Source: Roseiarcus sp963709655 (lineage in GTDB: Bacteria; Pseudomonadota; Alphaproteobacteria; Rhizobiales; Beijerinckiaceae). From it: 64,000 nt of DNA. Below, piece after piece: positions 1 to 10,697 of this stretch; position 1 is the first letter of the stretch; every line of letters starts with the position of its first letter. The DNA lies in assembly GCA_963709655.1 (NCBI GenBank), contig CAVPXF010000039.1, forward strand, positions 62,001 through 126,000. Direction: 5' to 3'. Made by a program: the position numbers and the translations under genes. The notes under the pieces are model-generated. The model was not told where the DNA came from and did no database searches. It saw only the letters and a program-made list of their open reading frames with translations.

Positions 1-1377
1 GTCATTCCGCCGGACCGGCTCATGAGCGTCGTCGACAACATCGGCCTGCCGATCAGCGGCATCAACGTTTCCTACGGAAACACGGGAACGATCGGCGTCT
101 TCGACGCCGACATTCTCGTGACCTTGCGCGAAGGGGCGACCCCGACCGACGTTTACGTGAAGGCGTTGCGTGAGCGACTCCCGAGGGCGTTCCCGGGCTC
201 GACCTTCTCCTTCCTTCCCGCCGATATGGTGAGCCAGATCCTCAACTTCGGCTCGCCCGCGCCGATCGACGTCCAGATCGCAGGCAATGATCTCAAGGCC
301 AGCCGCGCCTTCGCAATGAAGCTCCTGGCCAAGATTCGCCATGTTCCCGGAATCGCCGACCCACGCATCCAGGAAGCCTTCCGGGACCCCGCCCTCAGGG
401 TCGACTTCAACCGCGAATTCGCCGGCGTCGTCGGCCTCACCGAGAACGACGCCTCGACCAGCCTGCAGACCACCCTTTCAGGCAGCACCCAGACGGCCCC
501 GACCTATTGGCTGAGCCCCGCCAACGGCGTTTCCTACGCCGTTTCGGTCCAGACCCCGCAATACGGCATCGACACGCTCGGCGACCTCAAGAACCTGCCG
601 CTGGAGGCCGCCAATTCGCAGCAACTCCTCGGAGGTCTCGCGACCCTTTCGCCCGAGCCGCTCGACGCAATCGTTTCGCATTACGACATCCGCAGCGTCG
701 TGAATATCTACGCGACAGCCCAGGATCGCGATCTCGGCGGCGTCGCCGCGGACGTCCAAAAGATCGTCGACGACGCCCGGGCCGATCTTCCCAAAGGCGC
801 GACTGTCGCCATCCGCGGCCAGGTCGCGACGATGGCGAGCGCCTATCAGCAACTCATGATTGGCCTCGCCTTCTCGGCCGTGCTGATCTACCTCCTGATC
901 GTCGTCAATTTCCAATCCTGGCTCGACCCGTTCGTCATCATCACGGCGCTGCCGGCCGCCTTGGCCGGCATCGTGTGGATGCTGTTCCTCACCAACACGA
1001 CCTTGTCCGTCCCCGCCTTGACCGGGGCGATCATGTGCATGGGGGTGGCGACGGCCAACAGCATCCTCGTCGTCAGCTTCGCACGCGAACAGCTCGAAGA
1101 AGGCAAGAGCGCGGTCGAGGCCGCGCTCGAAGCCGGCGCCACGCGCTTCAGGCCGGTCTTGATGACCGCGCTCGCCATGATCATCGGCATGCTGCCGATG
1201 GCCATCGAGCCCGGGCAGAATTCGCCGCTCGGGCGCGCCGTCATCGGCGGTCTCTTGTTTGCGACGTTCGCGACGCTCCTGTTCGTCCCGACCGTGTTTT
1301 CGATCGTGCACCGATACCCGAGCAAAGCCAAAGCCGACGCGCCCCAGCCGCTCGCCGGCCTGCCCTCCCACGCCTGA
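1..1377 (+). CDS. RND multidrug efflux permease, C-terminal part (truncated by window start)
   Basis: This is the inner-membrane pump subunit of an AcrB/HAE1-type RND exporter, which moves hydrophobic compounds out of the cell using the proton gradient. The reading frame is open from the first base, so the gene starts upstream of the window; the first visible ATG (base 22) is internal. The visible part covers the second periplasmic porter region and then the last transmembrane block, with hydrophobic helices from about residue 285 to the end and a typical GxxxRxRPVLMTA-like loop (GATRFRPVLMTALAM). The adaptor gene follows after 14 bases, so the two are one operon with the pump first. The substrate cannot be read from this part. 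The family call is firm. Confidence 0.93.
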   Translation, partial: VIPPDRLMSVVDNIGLPISGINVSYGNTGTIGVFDADILVTLREGATPTDVYVKALRERLPRAFPGSTFSFLPADMVSQILNFGSPAPIDVQIAGNDLKASRAFAMKLLAKIRHVPGIADPRIQEAFRDPALRVDFNREFAGVVGLTENDASTSLQTTLSGSTQTAPTYWLSPANGVSYAVSVQTPQYGIDTLGDLKNLPLEAANSQQLLGGLATLSPEPLDAIVSHYDIRSVVNIYATAQDRDLGGVAADVQKIVDDARADLPKGATVAIRGQVATMASAYQQLMIGLAFSAVLIYLLIVVNFQSWLDPFVIITALPAALAGIVWMLFLTNTTLSVPALTGAIMCMGVATANSILVVSFAREQLEEGKSAVEAALEAGATRFRPVLMTALAMIIGMLPMAIEPGQNSPLGRAVIGGLLFATFATLLFVPTVFSIVHRYPSKAKADAPQPLAGLPSHA

Positions 1378-1391
1378 TCCGGAGCCTTTCG

Positions 1392-2639
1392 ATGTCGCCT
1401 GACTCCACTCCGCCCAAAAAGCCCAAAAGGCATCGTGTGCTGATCGTCGTCAGCGTCCTGGCGATCGGGGCCGTCGGCCTTGCCGTCTCGGGCATCATGG
1501 ATCGCGCCCGCAGCAAGCAGGAGGTCGCCGCCTGGACCAACGCCCAGACCATCCCGACCGTGCGCGTGGTGCGGCCCGAGCGCGGCTCCGCAGATCAGGA
1601 TCTGGTGCTGCCGGGCAACGTCGCCGCGTTTGTCACCGGCTCCCTCTATGCTCGGGCGAGCGGATATATTACCGCGTGGAACAAGGACATCGGCGCCCAC
1701 GTGACGAAGGGCGAGATTTTGGCGACGATTTCGGCGCCCGATCTCGACCAGCAGCTCGAAGAGGCGAAAGGGCAACTGGTTCAGTTGGAGGCCGCCGTCG
1801 AGCAGGCGCAGGCGAACGCCGACCTCGGCAAGGTGACGGACCAGCGAACCGCGCAGCTGGTGGCGGAGGGCTGGTCGAGCAAACAGCAAGGCGACACCGA
1901 CCACCTGACCGCCGCCGCCCGCGCCGCCGCGGTGTCGGTCGCCAAGGCCAATGTCGTGGCGCAGCAGGCCGCGGTCAGCCGGCTCGAGCAGCTGACCGGT
2001 TTCGAAGCGATCAAGGCGCCGTTCGACGGCGTGGTGACGGCGCGCAACGTCGATATCGGCGATCTCGTCAACGCCGGCGGCACGGCGGGGCGCGCCCTCT
2101 TTCAGGTCGCCGACATCCACCGCATGCGCATTTACGTCAACGTTCCGCAAGCCTTTCTCGGCCAGCTCGCGCCGGGCATCAAGGCCACGCTGCACTTGCC
2201 CGGCCAGAAAGAGACCTTTGAGGCCGAGCTCGTATCGACGTCGAATGCGCTGGCGGAAAACTCGCGCACGGCCCTGATCGAGCTGCAGGCGGACAACGCG
2301 AACGGGAAGCTTTGGCCGGGCGCGTTCGCGGAAGTGCACTTCCACATTCCAGCCGATGCGGACACGCTGTCGGTTCCGCTGACCGCCCTGGTGTTCGGCG
2401 CCCACGGCATGCAGGTCGCCGCGCTCGACGACGACGACAAGGTCGTCCTGAAGCCGGTCGTCCTCGGCCGCAATCTCGGCAATCGGGTGGAGATCGAATC
2501 CGGCCTCTCGCCGTCCGACCGGCTCGTCGACAGCCCGCTGGAATCGACCCAGACCGGCGACCAGGTGACCGTCGCCAATTCGGATCCGGACGCGGTTGCG
2601 CGACTGAAAGCCGCACCGAGGAAATCGTCGAGCCTGTAA
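1392..2639 (+). CDS. RND efflux periplasmic adaptor (membrane fusion protein)
   Basis: This 415-residue HlyD/AcrA-type adaptor links the upstream RND pump to an outer-membrane channel. It begins with a basic stretch and one membrane anchor (about residues 15-33). A lipoyl-like half motif follows (ARASGYITAWNKDIG), then an alanine/glutamine-rich coiled-coil hairpin (about 115-195), the second lipoyl half (APFDGVVTARNVDIGDLV), and a beta-barrel and membrane-proximal domain. The ATG at 1392 has GGAG seven bases upstream and lies just after the pump stop codon; longer readings in this frame would overlap the pump gene and look like out-of-frame translation. No outer-membrane factor follows in the window. 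Confidence 0.93.
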   Translation: MSPDSTPPKKPKRHRVLIVVSVLAIGAVGLAVSGIMDRARSKQEVAAWTNAQTIPTVRVVRPERGSADQDLVLPGNVAAFVTGSLYARASGYITAWNKDIGAHVTKGEILATISAPDLDQQLEEAKGQLVQLEAAVEQAQANADLGKVTDQRTAQLVAEGWSSKQQGDTDHLTAAARAAAVSVAKANVVAQQAAVSRLEQLTGFEAIKAPFDGVVTARNVDIGDLVNAGGTAGRALFQVADIHRMRIYVNVPQAFLGQLAPGIKATLHLPGQKETFEAELVSTSNALAENSRTALIELQADNANGKLWPGAFAEVHFHIPADADTLSVPLTALVFGAHGMQVAALDDDDKVVLKPVVLGRNLGNRVEIESGLSPSDRLVDSPLESTQTGDQVTVANSDPDAVARLKAAPRKSSSL

Positions 2640-2854
2640 GCCGAGCGAGGCCTCCCCTCCCCGTGAAGCGTTAGCGTCACACGCGGCGCCTGCGCTGACG
2701 CGGACGGAGTCCGGAAAAGACGCCGTTCGCAATCGACGCAGCCCAGCCCTTGCGCAATTCGTCGCCAGCTTCGGCCACGGTTCACGCCGGAAATTTTTCC
2801 CGCGGTGCGACTGTATTACCAAAATGAAACCTGGGTGCGTCATCATGACAAATC

Positions 2855-2892
2855 GTTAGACCTAACGCGATATGTCAGGTTGTAACAACCTG
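2855..2892. promoter_or_regulatory. Pair of short palindromes, possible operator
   Basis: Two inverted repeats lie close together upstream of a GTG-started small gene. One has 5-bp arms (GTTAG..CTAAC, 2855-2866). The other has perfect 8-bp arms around one base (CAGGTTGT-A-ACAACCTG, 2876-2892). They are 30 bases or more before the start codon, where a repressor or activator could act. No regulator in the window is linked to them, so a role is inference only. Confidence 0.3.
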
Positions 2893-2921
2893 TTGGGTAC
2901 GAACGAATCAGGGACATTGTC

Positions 2922-3215
2922 GTGACGCTGCACTCGCCATTGCAAACCCCCTTTCATCCGGTTGCTTCGGACGACTTAGCGCTTGCGCGCGAGGTGGGCG
3001 CCAGAATGAGCGATCCCCCGCAGAGCTTTTCCATGTGGTCCGAGTCTTCCCGGATCGCCGGCGTTGACGCTACCGAAGAGACCCCTGTTTTGGAGACTTG
3101 GGCGCCGCCGCTCTGGTCCAGCGCGAGCGAAGAAGGGTCCGGAGGCTGGGCGATCTCGGAGCGCCCCGCTCCGGCGACCCTCCACGACGCCGCCTACGCC
3201 TTGATGAATGTCTAG
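2922..3215 (+). CDS. Hypothetical protein, 97 aa
   Basis: A 97-residue reading frame starts with GTG. I do not recognise the family. The product is acidic and rich in Ser, Trp and Ala, with no signal peptide, membrane segment or clear motif. Palindromic sequences that could form an operator lie just upstream, and a dispersed repeat begins about 30 bases after the stop. Codon use is compatible with the neighbours. No good Shine-Dalgarno is visible before the GTG (AATCAGGGACATTGTC), so the start is uncertain and the gene may be spurious. Confidence 0.35.
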   Translation: MTLHSPLQTPFHPVASDDLALAREVGARMSDPPQSFSMWSESSRIAGVDATEETPVLETWAPPLWSSASEEGSGGWAISERPAPATLHDAAYALMNV

Positions 3216-3245
3216 CGAGCAGCCAAGGTGACGCACCCGAAACTC

Positions 3246-3401
3246 CCGAATCAATTCAAACAACCCGCGACCGTCATTGCGAGGAGCGAAGCGACGAAGC
3301 AATCCATGCCGCCGCCGCGCCCTGCGGCATGGATTGCTTCGCCTTCGGCTCGCAATGACGGCGGGCATTTGGCGCACTTATTTTGCTGAGTGTGCTTACG
3401 A
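3246..3401. repeat. Dispersed palindromic repeat (about 155 bp), copy 1
   Basis: A REP-like element with a core of CGTCATTGCGAG...CTCGCAATGACG (3272-3360). The core arms pair over GAAGCAATCCATGCCGC and its complement. A second copy lies in the opposite orientation at 17405-17576. The similarity extends past the palindrome: the flank with CAATTCAAACAACCCGCGAC and the other flank with CACTCAGCAAAAT both recur there. The mobile or duplicated unit is therefore larger than the hairpin. Confidence 0.85.
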
Positions 3402-3507
3402 GCGAAGCAAAGGCGATGTCTGCGTCGGGACCATTTTCTGGGGACGCGATTCTTTTCGAGTAATGGCGGGATTGATAGAATGGCGTTTGACCCGCGAGCC
3501 GCCGCCG

Positions 3508-3813
3508 ATGTCAAGCGCACACGCCCTCTTCGTGGTCATCCGCCGGTACGGACCGCCCTACGATAGCGCAAAGCCGCTCGAAGCGCAGCCCGATTGGGAA
3601 GCGCACCGAATCTTCATGAATGAGCTGGAGGCGAAAGGCGTGGCGCGGCTCGGCGGGCCGCTTGAGGGGGGCGGTGACGTGCTGCTGATATTGCGGGCCA
3701 GGAACAAGGACGAGATCGAGCAGGATCTGGCAGCCGATCCGTGGACGCGCTCCGGGATCCTTACAACCACCCGGATCGCGCGCTGTAATTTGCGGATTGG
3801 CGATGTGGCTTAG
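3508..3813 (+). CDS. YCII-related domain protein
   Basis: This 101-residue protein matches the YciI/YCII fold, a small dimeric alpha/beta barrel-like family of mostly unknown function. It shows the family pattern: a hydrophobic first strand (ALFVVIRRYGPPYD), a WxxHxxFMxxLxxxG helix (WEAHRIFMNELEAKG), the following GGPL turn, and LAADPW near the C terminus. I start at the ATG at 3508, which gives the usual family length. An in-frame ATG at 3463 would add 15 residues. The gene converges on trpB with a REP-like stretch between them. Confidence 0.75.
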   Translation: MSSAHALFVVIRRYGPPYDSAKPLEAQPDWEAHRIFMNELEAKGVARLGGPLEGGGDVLLILRARNKDEIEQDLAADPWTRSGILTTTRIARCNLRIGDVA

Positions 3814-3825
3814 GATTGCGCCCGC

Positions 3826-3930
3826 GAACCCTCACCCTGCGGCCTTCGGCCGCTTCCCTCTCCCGGTGGGAGAGGGGCTCCCCCTTCCCCCTCGGGGGGA
3901 AGGTGGCCCGAAGGGCCGGATGATGGTTTG
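3826..3930. repeat. REP-like hairpin cluster between convergent genes
   Basis: A GC-rich stretch with several short hairpins: CGGCC-TT-CGGCCG, CTCTCCC-GGT-GGGAGAG, CCTTCCCCC-TCG-GGGGGAAGG and GGCCC-GAA-GGGCC. It belongs to the same CCCTCACCCT...CTCTCCC repeat class seen at 23.9 kb. Placed between the YCII gene and trpB, it could also stop transcription from both sides. Confidence 0.7.
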
Positions 3931-3985
3931 CGGCGCGGTTCGATCCCAAGTCATCGCGGATTAGCGATCGCGGCGACAGTTCCCC

Positions 3986-5206
<1,221 letters not shown>

Positions 5207-5872
5207 TCATGTCCCTCCAACGGGCGCGCGGAAGCCCACGCGGGCGGCCGCCACGAAGGCCGCGATCTTGATTTCGTCCTTGACGCCCGGCGCGCGCTCG
5301 ACGCCGGACGACACGTCGACGCCGCCGGCTCCGGTCGCGTGGATCGCCTCGGCGACATTGTCGGGCGTCAAGCCGCCTGACAGCAGCCACGGCCGCCGCG
5401 GCGCGAAATCGCGGGCGAGCCGCCAGTCGAACGGCAGGCCGTTGCCGCCGGGCGCGACGGCCCCCTCGGGCGGCTTGGCGTCGATCAGCACAAAGTCGGC
5501 CGCGTCCTCGTATGACGCCGCGACCGCGAGGTCGCCCGGCGCTGCGACGCCGACCGCCTTCATCGTCAGCCGGCCGAAGCGGGCGCCGATGCCGGCGACC
5601 CGATCCGGGCTCTCCTTGCCATGCAGTTGCAGGATGTCGGGGTCGAGCGCCTCGATCACGCCGGCCAGCAGCGCGTCGTCGGCGTCGACGGTGAGCGCGA
5701 CGATCCGCGCCCGGCCGCGCGCTTTGGCTCCGAGCGCCCGCGCCGCCGCAAGGCCGACGTTGCGCGGGCTCTTGGGGAAGACCACGAAGCCCACCATGTC
5801 CGCCCCCGCCACAAGCGCGGCGTCGAGCGCGGCGGGCGTGGAAAGGCCGCAGATTTTAATGAGAGGCGTCAT
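5207..5872 (-). CDS. trpF: Phosphoribosylanthranilate isomerase
   Basis: TrpF carries out the Amadori rearrangement of N-(5-phosphoribosyl)anthranilate to CdRP, the third step of tryptophan synthesis. The 221-residue (beta/alpha)8 protein has the N-terminal KICGL motif with the catalytic cysteine (C8), the LQLHG strand, the general-acid region FVLIDAK, and the phosphate-binding SGGL and GVDVSSGVE segments near the C terminus. It is the first gene of a trpF-trpB pair with no spacer. Upstream is a 690-bp repeat-rich region. Confidence 0.96.
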   Translation of the reverse strand: MTPLIKICGLSTPAALDAALVAGADMVGFVVFPKSPRNVGLAAARALGAKARGRARIVALTVDADDALLAGVIEALDPDILQLHGKESPDRVAGIGARFGRLTMKAVGVAAPGDLAVAASYEDAADFVLIDAKPPEGAVAPGGNGLPFDWRLARDFAPRRPWLLSGGLTPDNVAEAIHATGAGGVDVSSGVERAPGVKDEIKIAAFVAAARVGFRAPVGGT

Positions 5873-5919
5873 CGCCGCCTCTTTCGGTCAAACCGCCCGC
5901 GCTGTCAAAGGCGCGACCT

Positions 5920-6077
5920 CCTTCTCCCATGGGGAGAGGAGCCTGCCCTCGGGCTTGACCCGAGGGTGGCGCGGCCCCCGGACTTAATCCGGAGCGCCGG
6001 ATGAGGGGTCTGCGCCCTCAAATTCGGGCACACTCCCCTCATCCCAGCCCTTCTCCCGATGGGAGAAGGGAGTTCGC
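5920..6077. repeat. REP-like repeat, copy A
   Basis: A repeat with hairpins CTTCTCCCATGGGGAGAGG and CCTTCTCCCGATGGGAGAAGG and the motifs CTTGACCCGAGGGTGGCGCG and GGATGAGGGG. A shortened direct copy lies at 6437-6547 and a partial copy at about 6145-6190. Together they fill most of the gap between trpF and pgm; no gene is visible there. Confidence 0.8.
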
Positions 6078-6194
6078 GTCAGCGTCCGCAAAAGGGCCGA
6101 ATTACGGTGATTGTCGGCCTCGAGTTACGGACGAAGCGCGCAACTTCCTTCTCCCATCGGGAGAAGAGCCTGCCCTCGGGCTTGACCCTATGAG

Positions 6195-6428
6195 ATTCAC
6201 ACATCTCCGTGGCTCGCTATTGCCATGCCCAACGCTCGGAGGGCGGCTTCCTCCCCACTTGTGGGGGAGGATTGAGGAGGGGGGTCGCGCCGAACTCGGA
6301 AAGTTTGGAGCCCTTCCAGTGCCAGATGAGAGGTGAGCGCGACCCCCCACCCTGTCCCGCCCCCACAAGGGGGGCGGGGACGCCAGTCCGCCGTCGAGCG
6401 GCGCCCGGCCGCTAAAAGATGTGTGAAT
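6195..6428. repeat. 234-bp unit with 12-bp terminal inverted repeats, MITE-like
   Basis: The stretch is bounded by ATTCACACATCT (6195-6206) and its exact complement AGATGTGTGAAT (6417-6428). It contains GC-rich hairpins such as CCACTTGTGGGGGAGG. One more end (CATTCACACATCT) occurs at 28191-28203 between ccmA and ccmB, so the end sequence is dispersed. There is no coding content. It sits inside the REP-like region between trpF and pgm. Confidence 0.55.
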
Positions 6429-6436
6429 GCCTTAGG

Positions 6437-6547
6437 GCTTGACCCGAGGGTGGCGCGGAGCGCCGGATGAGGGGTTTTGCGCCCTCAAATTCGAGCGCAG
6501 TCCCCTCATCCCCAGCCCTTCTCCCGATGGGAGAAGGGAGTTCGCGG
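6437..6547. repeat. REP-like repeat, copy C
   Basis: A direct, slightly shortened copy of the repeat at 5920-6077. It shares CTTGACCCGAGGGTGGCGCG, CGCCGGATGAGGGG, GCGCCCTCAAATTCG and the hairpin CCCTTCTCCCGATGGGAGAAGGG. It ends about 15 bases beyond the pgm stop codon and may act as a transcription end for pgm. Confidence 0.75.
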
Positions 6548-6561
6548 CGGCGGCGTGCCCC

Positions 6562-8190
6562 TTACGCGATCACGCTGGGCGCTGTCCGCCCCGTCCGCTG
6601 CTCGATCTCCGCGAGGCTGCGCGACAGGCCGATCAGGTCGGACAGCGCCGCCTGGGTCTCCTCGGCGAGGTCGCCGGTCGGCGGCTCGTAGCGCTCGATA
6701 TAGACCCGCAGCGTCGCGCCGACCGTTCCGGTGCCCGACAGCCGGTAGACGATGCGCGATCCGCCCGCAAACATCACCCGCACGCCCTGGTGCTCCGAAT
6801 CGGAGCCGTCGACCGGATCGTGATAGGCGAAGTCGTCGGCGGCCTCGACCGTCAGCGCGCCAAAGGTCTTGCCGGGCAGGGTCGCCGCCGCCTCGCGCAT
6901 ATGCGCCATCAACCCTTGCGCGGCCGAAAGATCCACCTCGTCGAAGTCGTGGCGGGTGTAATAGTTGCGGCCGTAAGTCGCCCAGTGCTCGCGCGCCAGC
7001 TCCGCGACCGACTTGCGGCGCTTGGCGAGAATGCTGAGCCAGAAGAGCACCGCCCAGACGCCGTCCTTCTCGCGGATATGGTCCGAGCCCGTGCCGGCGC
7101 TCTCCTCGCCGCAGAGGGTGGCGAGCCCGGCGTCGAGCAGGTTGCCGAAGAACTTCCATCCGGTCGGCGTCTCATAGGCGCGGATGCCGAGCTTCTCGGC
7201 GACATGATCGACGGCGGCGCTGGTCGGCATGGAGCGGGCGACGCCGGCGAGCCCCCTGGCGTAGCCGGGCGCGAGCGTCGCATTGGCGGCGAGCATGGCG
7301 AGCGAGTCGGAAGGCGCGATATAGATGCCCCGCCCGATGATCAGGTTGCGGTCGCCGTCGCCGTCCGAGGCCGCGCCGAAATCGGGGGCCGCGGGCGACA
7401 TCATCAGGTCGTAGAGGTCCTTGGCGTAGGTGAGGTTCGGGTCCGGGTGATGGCCGCCGAAGTCCGGCAGCGGCGTCCCGTTGACCACGGTCCCCGCTCC
7501 CGCGCCGAGCTCGCCCTCGAAGATCGCATGGGCGTAAGGGCCGGTGACCGCGTGCATGGCGTCGAAACGCATGCGGAACCCCGAGGCGAAGAGGGCCCGG
7601 ATGGCGTCGAAATCGAACAGCGTTGTCATCAGCGACAGGTATTGCGTTACGGGGTCGACGATCTCGACGGTCGCGCCTTCGAGCGTCGCCGCGCGCAGCC
7701 GGTCGATGTCGATGTCGGGCGCGTCGCAGATTTTGTAGGCGTCGATCGTCTTGCTGCGGGCGAAGATGGCGTCGGTGATCTTCTCGGGCGCAGGGCCGCC
7801 GGCGCCGATGTTGTACTTGACGCCGAAGTCGCCTTCCGGGCCGCCGGGGTTGTGGCTCGCCGACAGGATGATCCCGCCGAAGGCGCCGATATGGCGGATG
7901 AGCGCCGACGCGGCGGGGGTCGACAGGATGCCGCCCTTGCCGATCACGATCCGGCCGAAGCCGTTGGCCGCCGCGATCTTGACGACGATCTGGATCGCCT
8001 CGCGGTTGAAGTAGCGGCCGTCGCCGCCGAGCACCAGCGTCTCGCCCTGAAAGCCCTCGAGCGAATCGAAGATCGACTGGATGAAGTTTTCCAGATAGTG
8101 CGGCGCCTGGAAGACGGGCACCTTCTTGCGTAGGCCCGACGTGCCGGGCTTCTGGTCGGCGAAGGGTTTGGTCGCGACGGTCTTGATCAT
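6562..8190 (-). CDS. pgm: Phosphoglucomutase (alpha-D-glucose phosphate-specific)
   Basis: The enzyme interconverts glucose 1-phosphate and glucose 6-phosphate in the cytoplasm, feeding glycogen and exopolysaccharide synthesis. The 542-residue protein opens with the family signature DQKPGTSGLRKK, has the phosphoserine loop SASHNPGG (S112), the metal loop DGDGDRN and the sugar-binding GEESAG. Two ATGs are possible. The second (8190) is placed six bases after GGAGAG and is chosen; the first (8196) adds two residues and is too close to the ribosome site. The gene is divergent from glmM, a related mutase, across a 410-bp gap. Confidence 0.95.
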   Translation of the reverse strand: MIKTVATKPFADQKPGTSGLRKKVPVFQAPHYLENFIQSIFDSLEGFQGETLVLGGDGRYFNREAIQIVVKIAAANGFGRIVIGKGGILSTPAASALIRHIGAFGGIILSASHNPGGPEGDFGVKYNIGAGGPAPEKITDAIFARSKTIDAYKICDAPDIDIDRLRAATLEGATVEIVDPVTQYLSLMTTLFDFDAIRALFASGFRMRFDAMHAVTGPYAHAIFEGELGAGAGTVVNGTPLPDFGGHHPDPNLTYAKDLYDLMMSPAAPDFGAASDGDGDRNLIIGRGIYIAPSDSLAMLAANATLAPGYARGLAGVARSMPTSAAVDHVAEKLGIRAYETPTGWKFFGNLLDAGLATLCGEESAGTGSDHIREKDGVWAVLFWLSILAKRRKSVAELAREHWATYGRNYYTRHDFDEVDLSAAQGLMAHMREAAATLPGKTFGALTVEAADDFAYHDPVDGSDSEHQGVRVMFAGGSRIVYRLSGTGTVGATLRVYIERYEPPTGDLAEETQAALSDLIGLSRSLAEIEQRTGRTAPSVIA

Positions 8191-8280
8191 GTTCATCTCT
8201 CCGGGCGGGCCTGACCGGCATTCTAGGAGATGTCCGGTCACGAGACGAGGCCGTTGTAGGGCGGGGTCGGCGACCCCGCC

Positions 8281-8340
8281 GGCGCGCTCCATAGGGCGTT
8301 TGTCAAAACGCCCGTCGTACGACGGGCTATGGAGCGCGCC
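8281..8340. repeat. 60-bp nested palindrome (cruciform-type repeat)
   Basis: Outer arms GGCGCGCTCCATAG (8281-8294) and CTATGGAGCGCGCC (8327-8340) are perfect complements. Inside are two further hairpins, GGGCGTTT-GTC-AAAACGCCC and CGTCGTACGACG. The whole unit can fold as a three-way structure. It lies upstream of pgm in the divergent pgm/glmM gap. Confidence 0.8.
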
Positions 8341-8600
8341 CTACAGGCCAACCTTCGGCTAAGTCACTGATATCATTCACATGCTGAAGCGAGAATGAGC
8401 CGGAATGCAGGTTAAGGCGTTGATATCAATGGGGTTCCGTCCGAAATCGGCGGTCGTCCGGATCGGGCTGTCAGGCGATCAGCGGGTCCGAGCGTCCATG
8501 AACAGTTTGCAAACATTTGTGACACTGTCTTAACGCATTCTCAGGTATTGAGGGCGAACGAGCCGGCCAAACGTCGGCGGAATTTAGGAGGGCGCGGCGC
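8341..8600. other. Divergent upstream region of pgm and glmM
   Basis: About 260 bases without a gene, holding the glmM promoter region. The stretch 8500-8545 is AT-richer (TTTGCAAACATTTGTGACAC), and AATTTAGGAGGGCG before the glmM ATG supplies its ribosome site. I see no operator that I can name. Confidence 0.4.
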
Positions 8601-9944
<1,344 letters not shown>

Positions 9945-9958
9945 CGAACCCGATGGGC

Positions 9959-10436
9959 TCAGTAGCCTTTGGCGATCCAGCCGGCGAAGGCCTGGCAGAG
10001 CTGCGCGACCCGATAGAAATTCGCCTGCTCGAACATCGCCGGGTCCGACGCGGCGGCGTAGTAGAAGGTTTGCGCGCGCAGCGGCTGCGTGACCCCGCCC
10101 CTGGTGACTTCTCCGACGATTTGGTCGAGAGTTCGAGCCGGCCGGACCGCCCTCGCCACTGCTCGCCCCCAGGATGACGTAGTCGATCCGGACGGACACG
10201 GGCGTCCCGGCCTGTCCTGAGCCGGCGAGCGCCGCCTCGATCGCGCCCGGCAATTGGCGCGAACCCATCCGGCGGTCGGTTCGCCCGGAGTTCTCGAGCA
10301 GCGGGCCGACATCGACCCGGACGCCGCCCGCCGGGGCTGGACGCGCGGTGGCGGGGACCGTCAGCATCGTTGCGGACGATGCCCCCATGAGGATTGCGGC
10401 CAGCGCCGCGCGACGGGTGAAATGGAACGCAAGCAT
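9959..10436 (-). pseudogene. Secreted hypothetical protein, frameshifted
   Basis: The reading frame starts at 10436 with a signal peptide (RRAALAAILMGASSATMLTVPATARP) and runs through a conserved-looking VRVDVGPLLENSG and VSVRIDYVILGASSGEGGPAGS. It then continues only in another frame as LDQIVGEVTRGGVTQPLRAQTFYY to WIAKGY. Removing one A from the AA in CTCGAAC at about 10129 joins the two as GSTLDQIVGEV. The product would be an exported protein of about 158 residues with no known function. Either the gene is decayed or the base is an assembly error; the C-terminal part is otherwise intact. It is convergent with glmM. Confidence 0.6.
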
Positions 10437-10697
10437 CGGAGCCGTCTCCTTCTGCGACGGGCGTCGAGATACGCCGTCCAGCGTCCCCCGCTCCTATACG
10501 GACTGGCGCCCGTTCCGGATGCGACCCGAGCCCAAATATGTGTCACTCAAAAGCGCCGAATCAATGGGCGCCGTGCAGCTCGATCGCGTAGCAAGTCTTA
10601 ACAACCTATCAATTGCCTGATGAAAATTGCGGCTGGCAAAAACCGCGAATCACCGTAACATGTTGCCTGTCGTCAACAGCCGAAAGGAGGTGATCCA

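Noticed and set aside
888..2846. Long open frames on the minus strand opposite the RND genes (and similar long frames opposite acnA, katG, ABC and acyl-CoA dehydrogenase genes)
   Set aside because: They are rich in Arg, Ala, Pro and Gly with no recognisable domains, and mirror high-GC coding genes on the other strand; typical antisense shadows.
3826..3930. Independent non-coding RNA between the YCII gene and trpB
   Set aside because: The hairpins belong to a repeat class found elsewhere in the window (23.9 kb), so a REP/terminator role explains them better.
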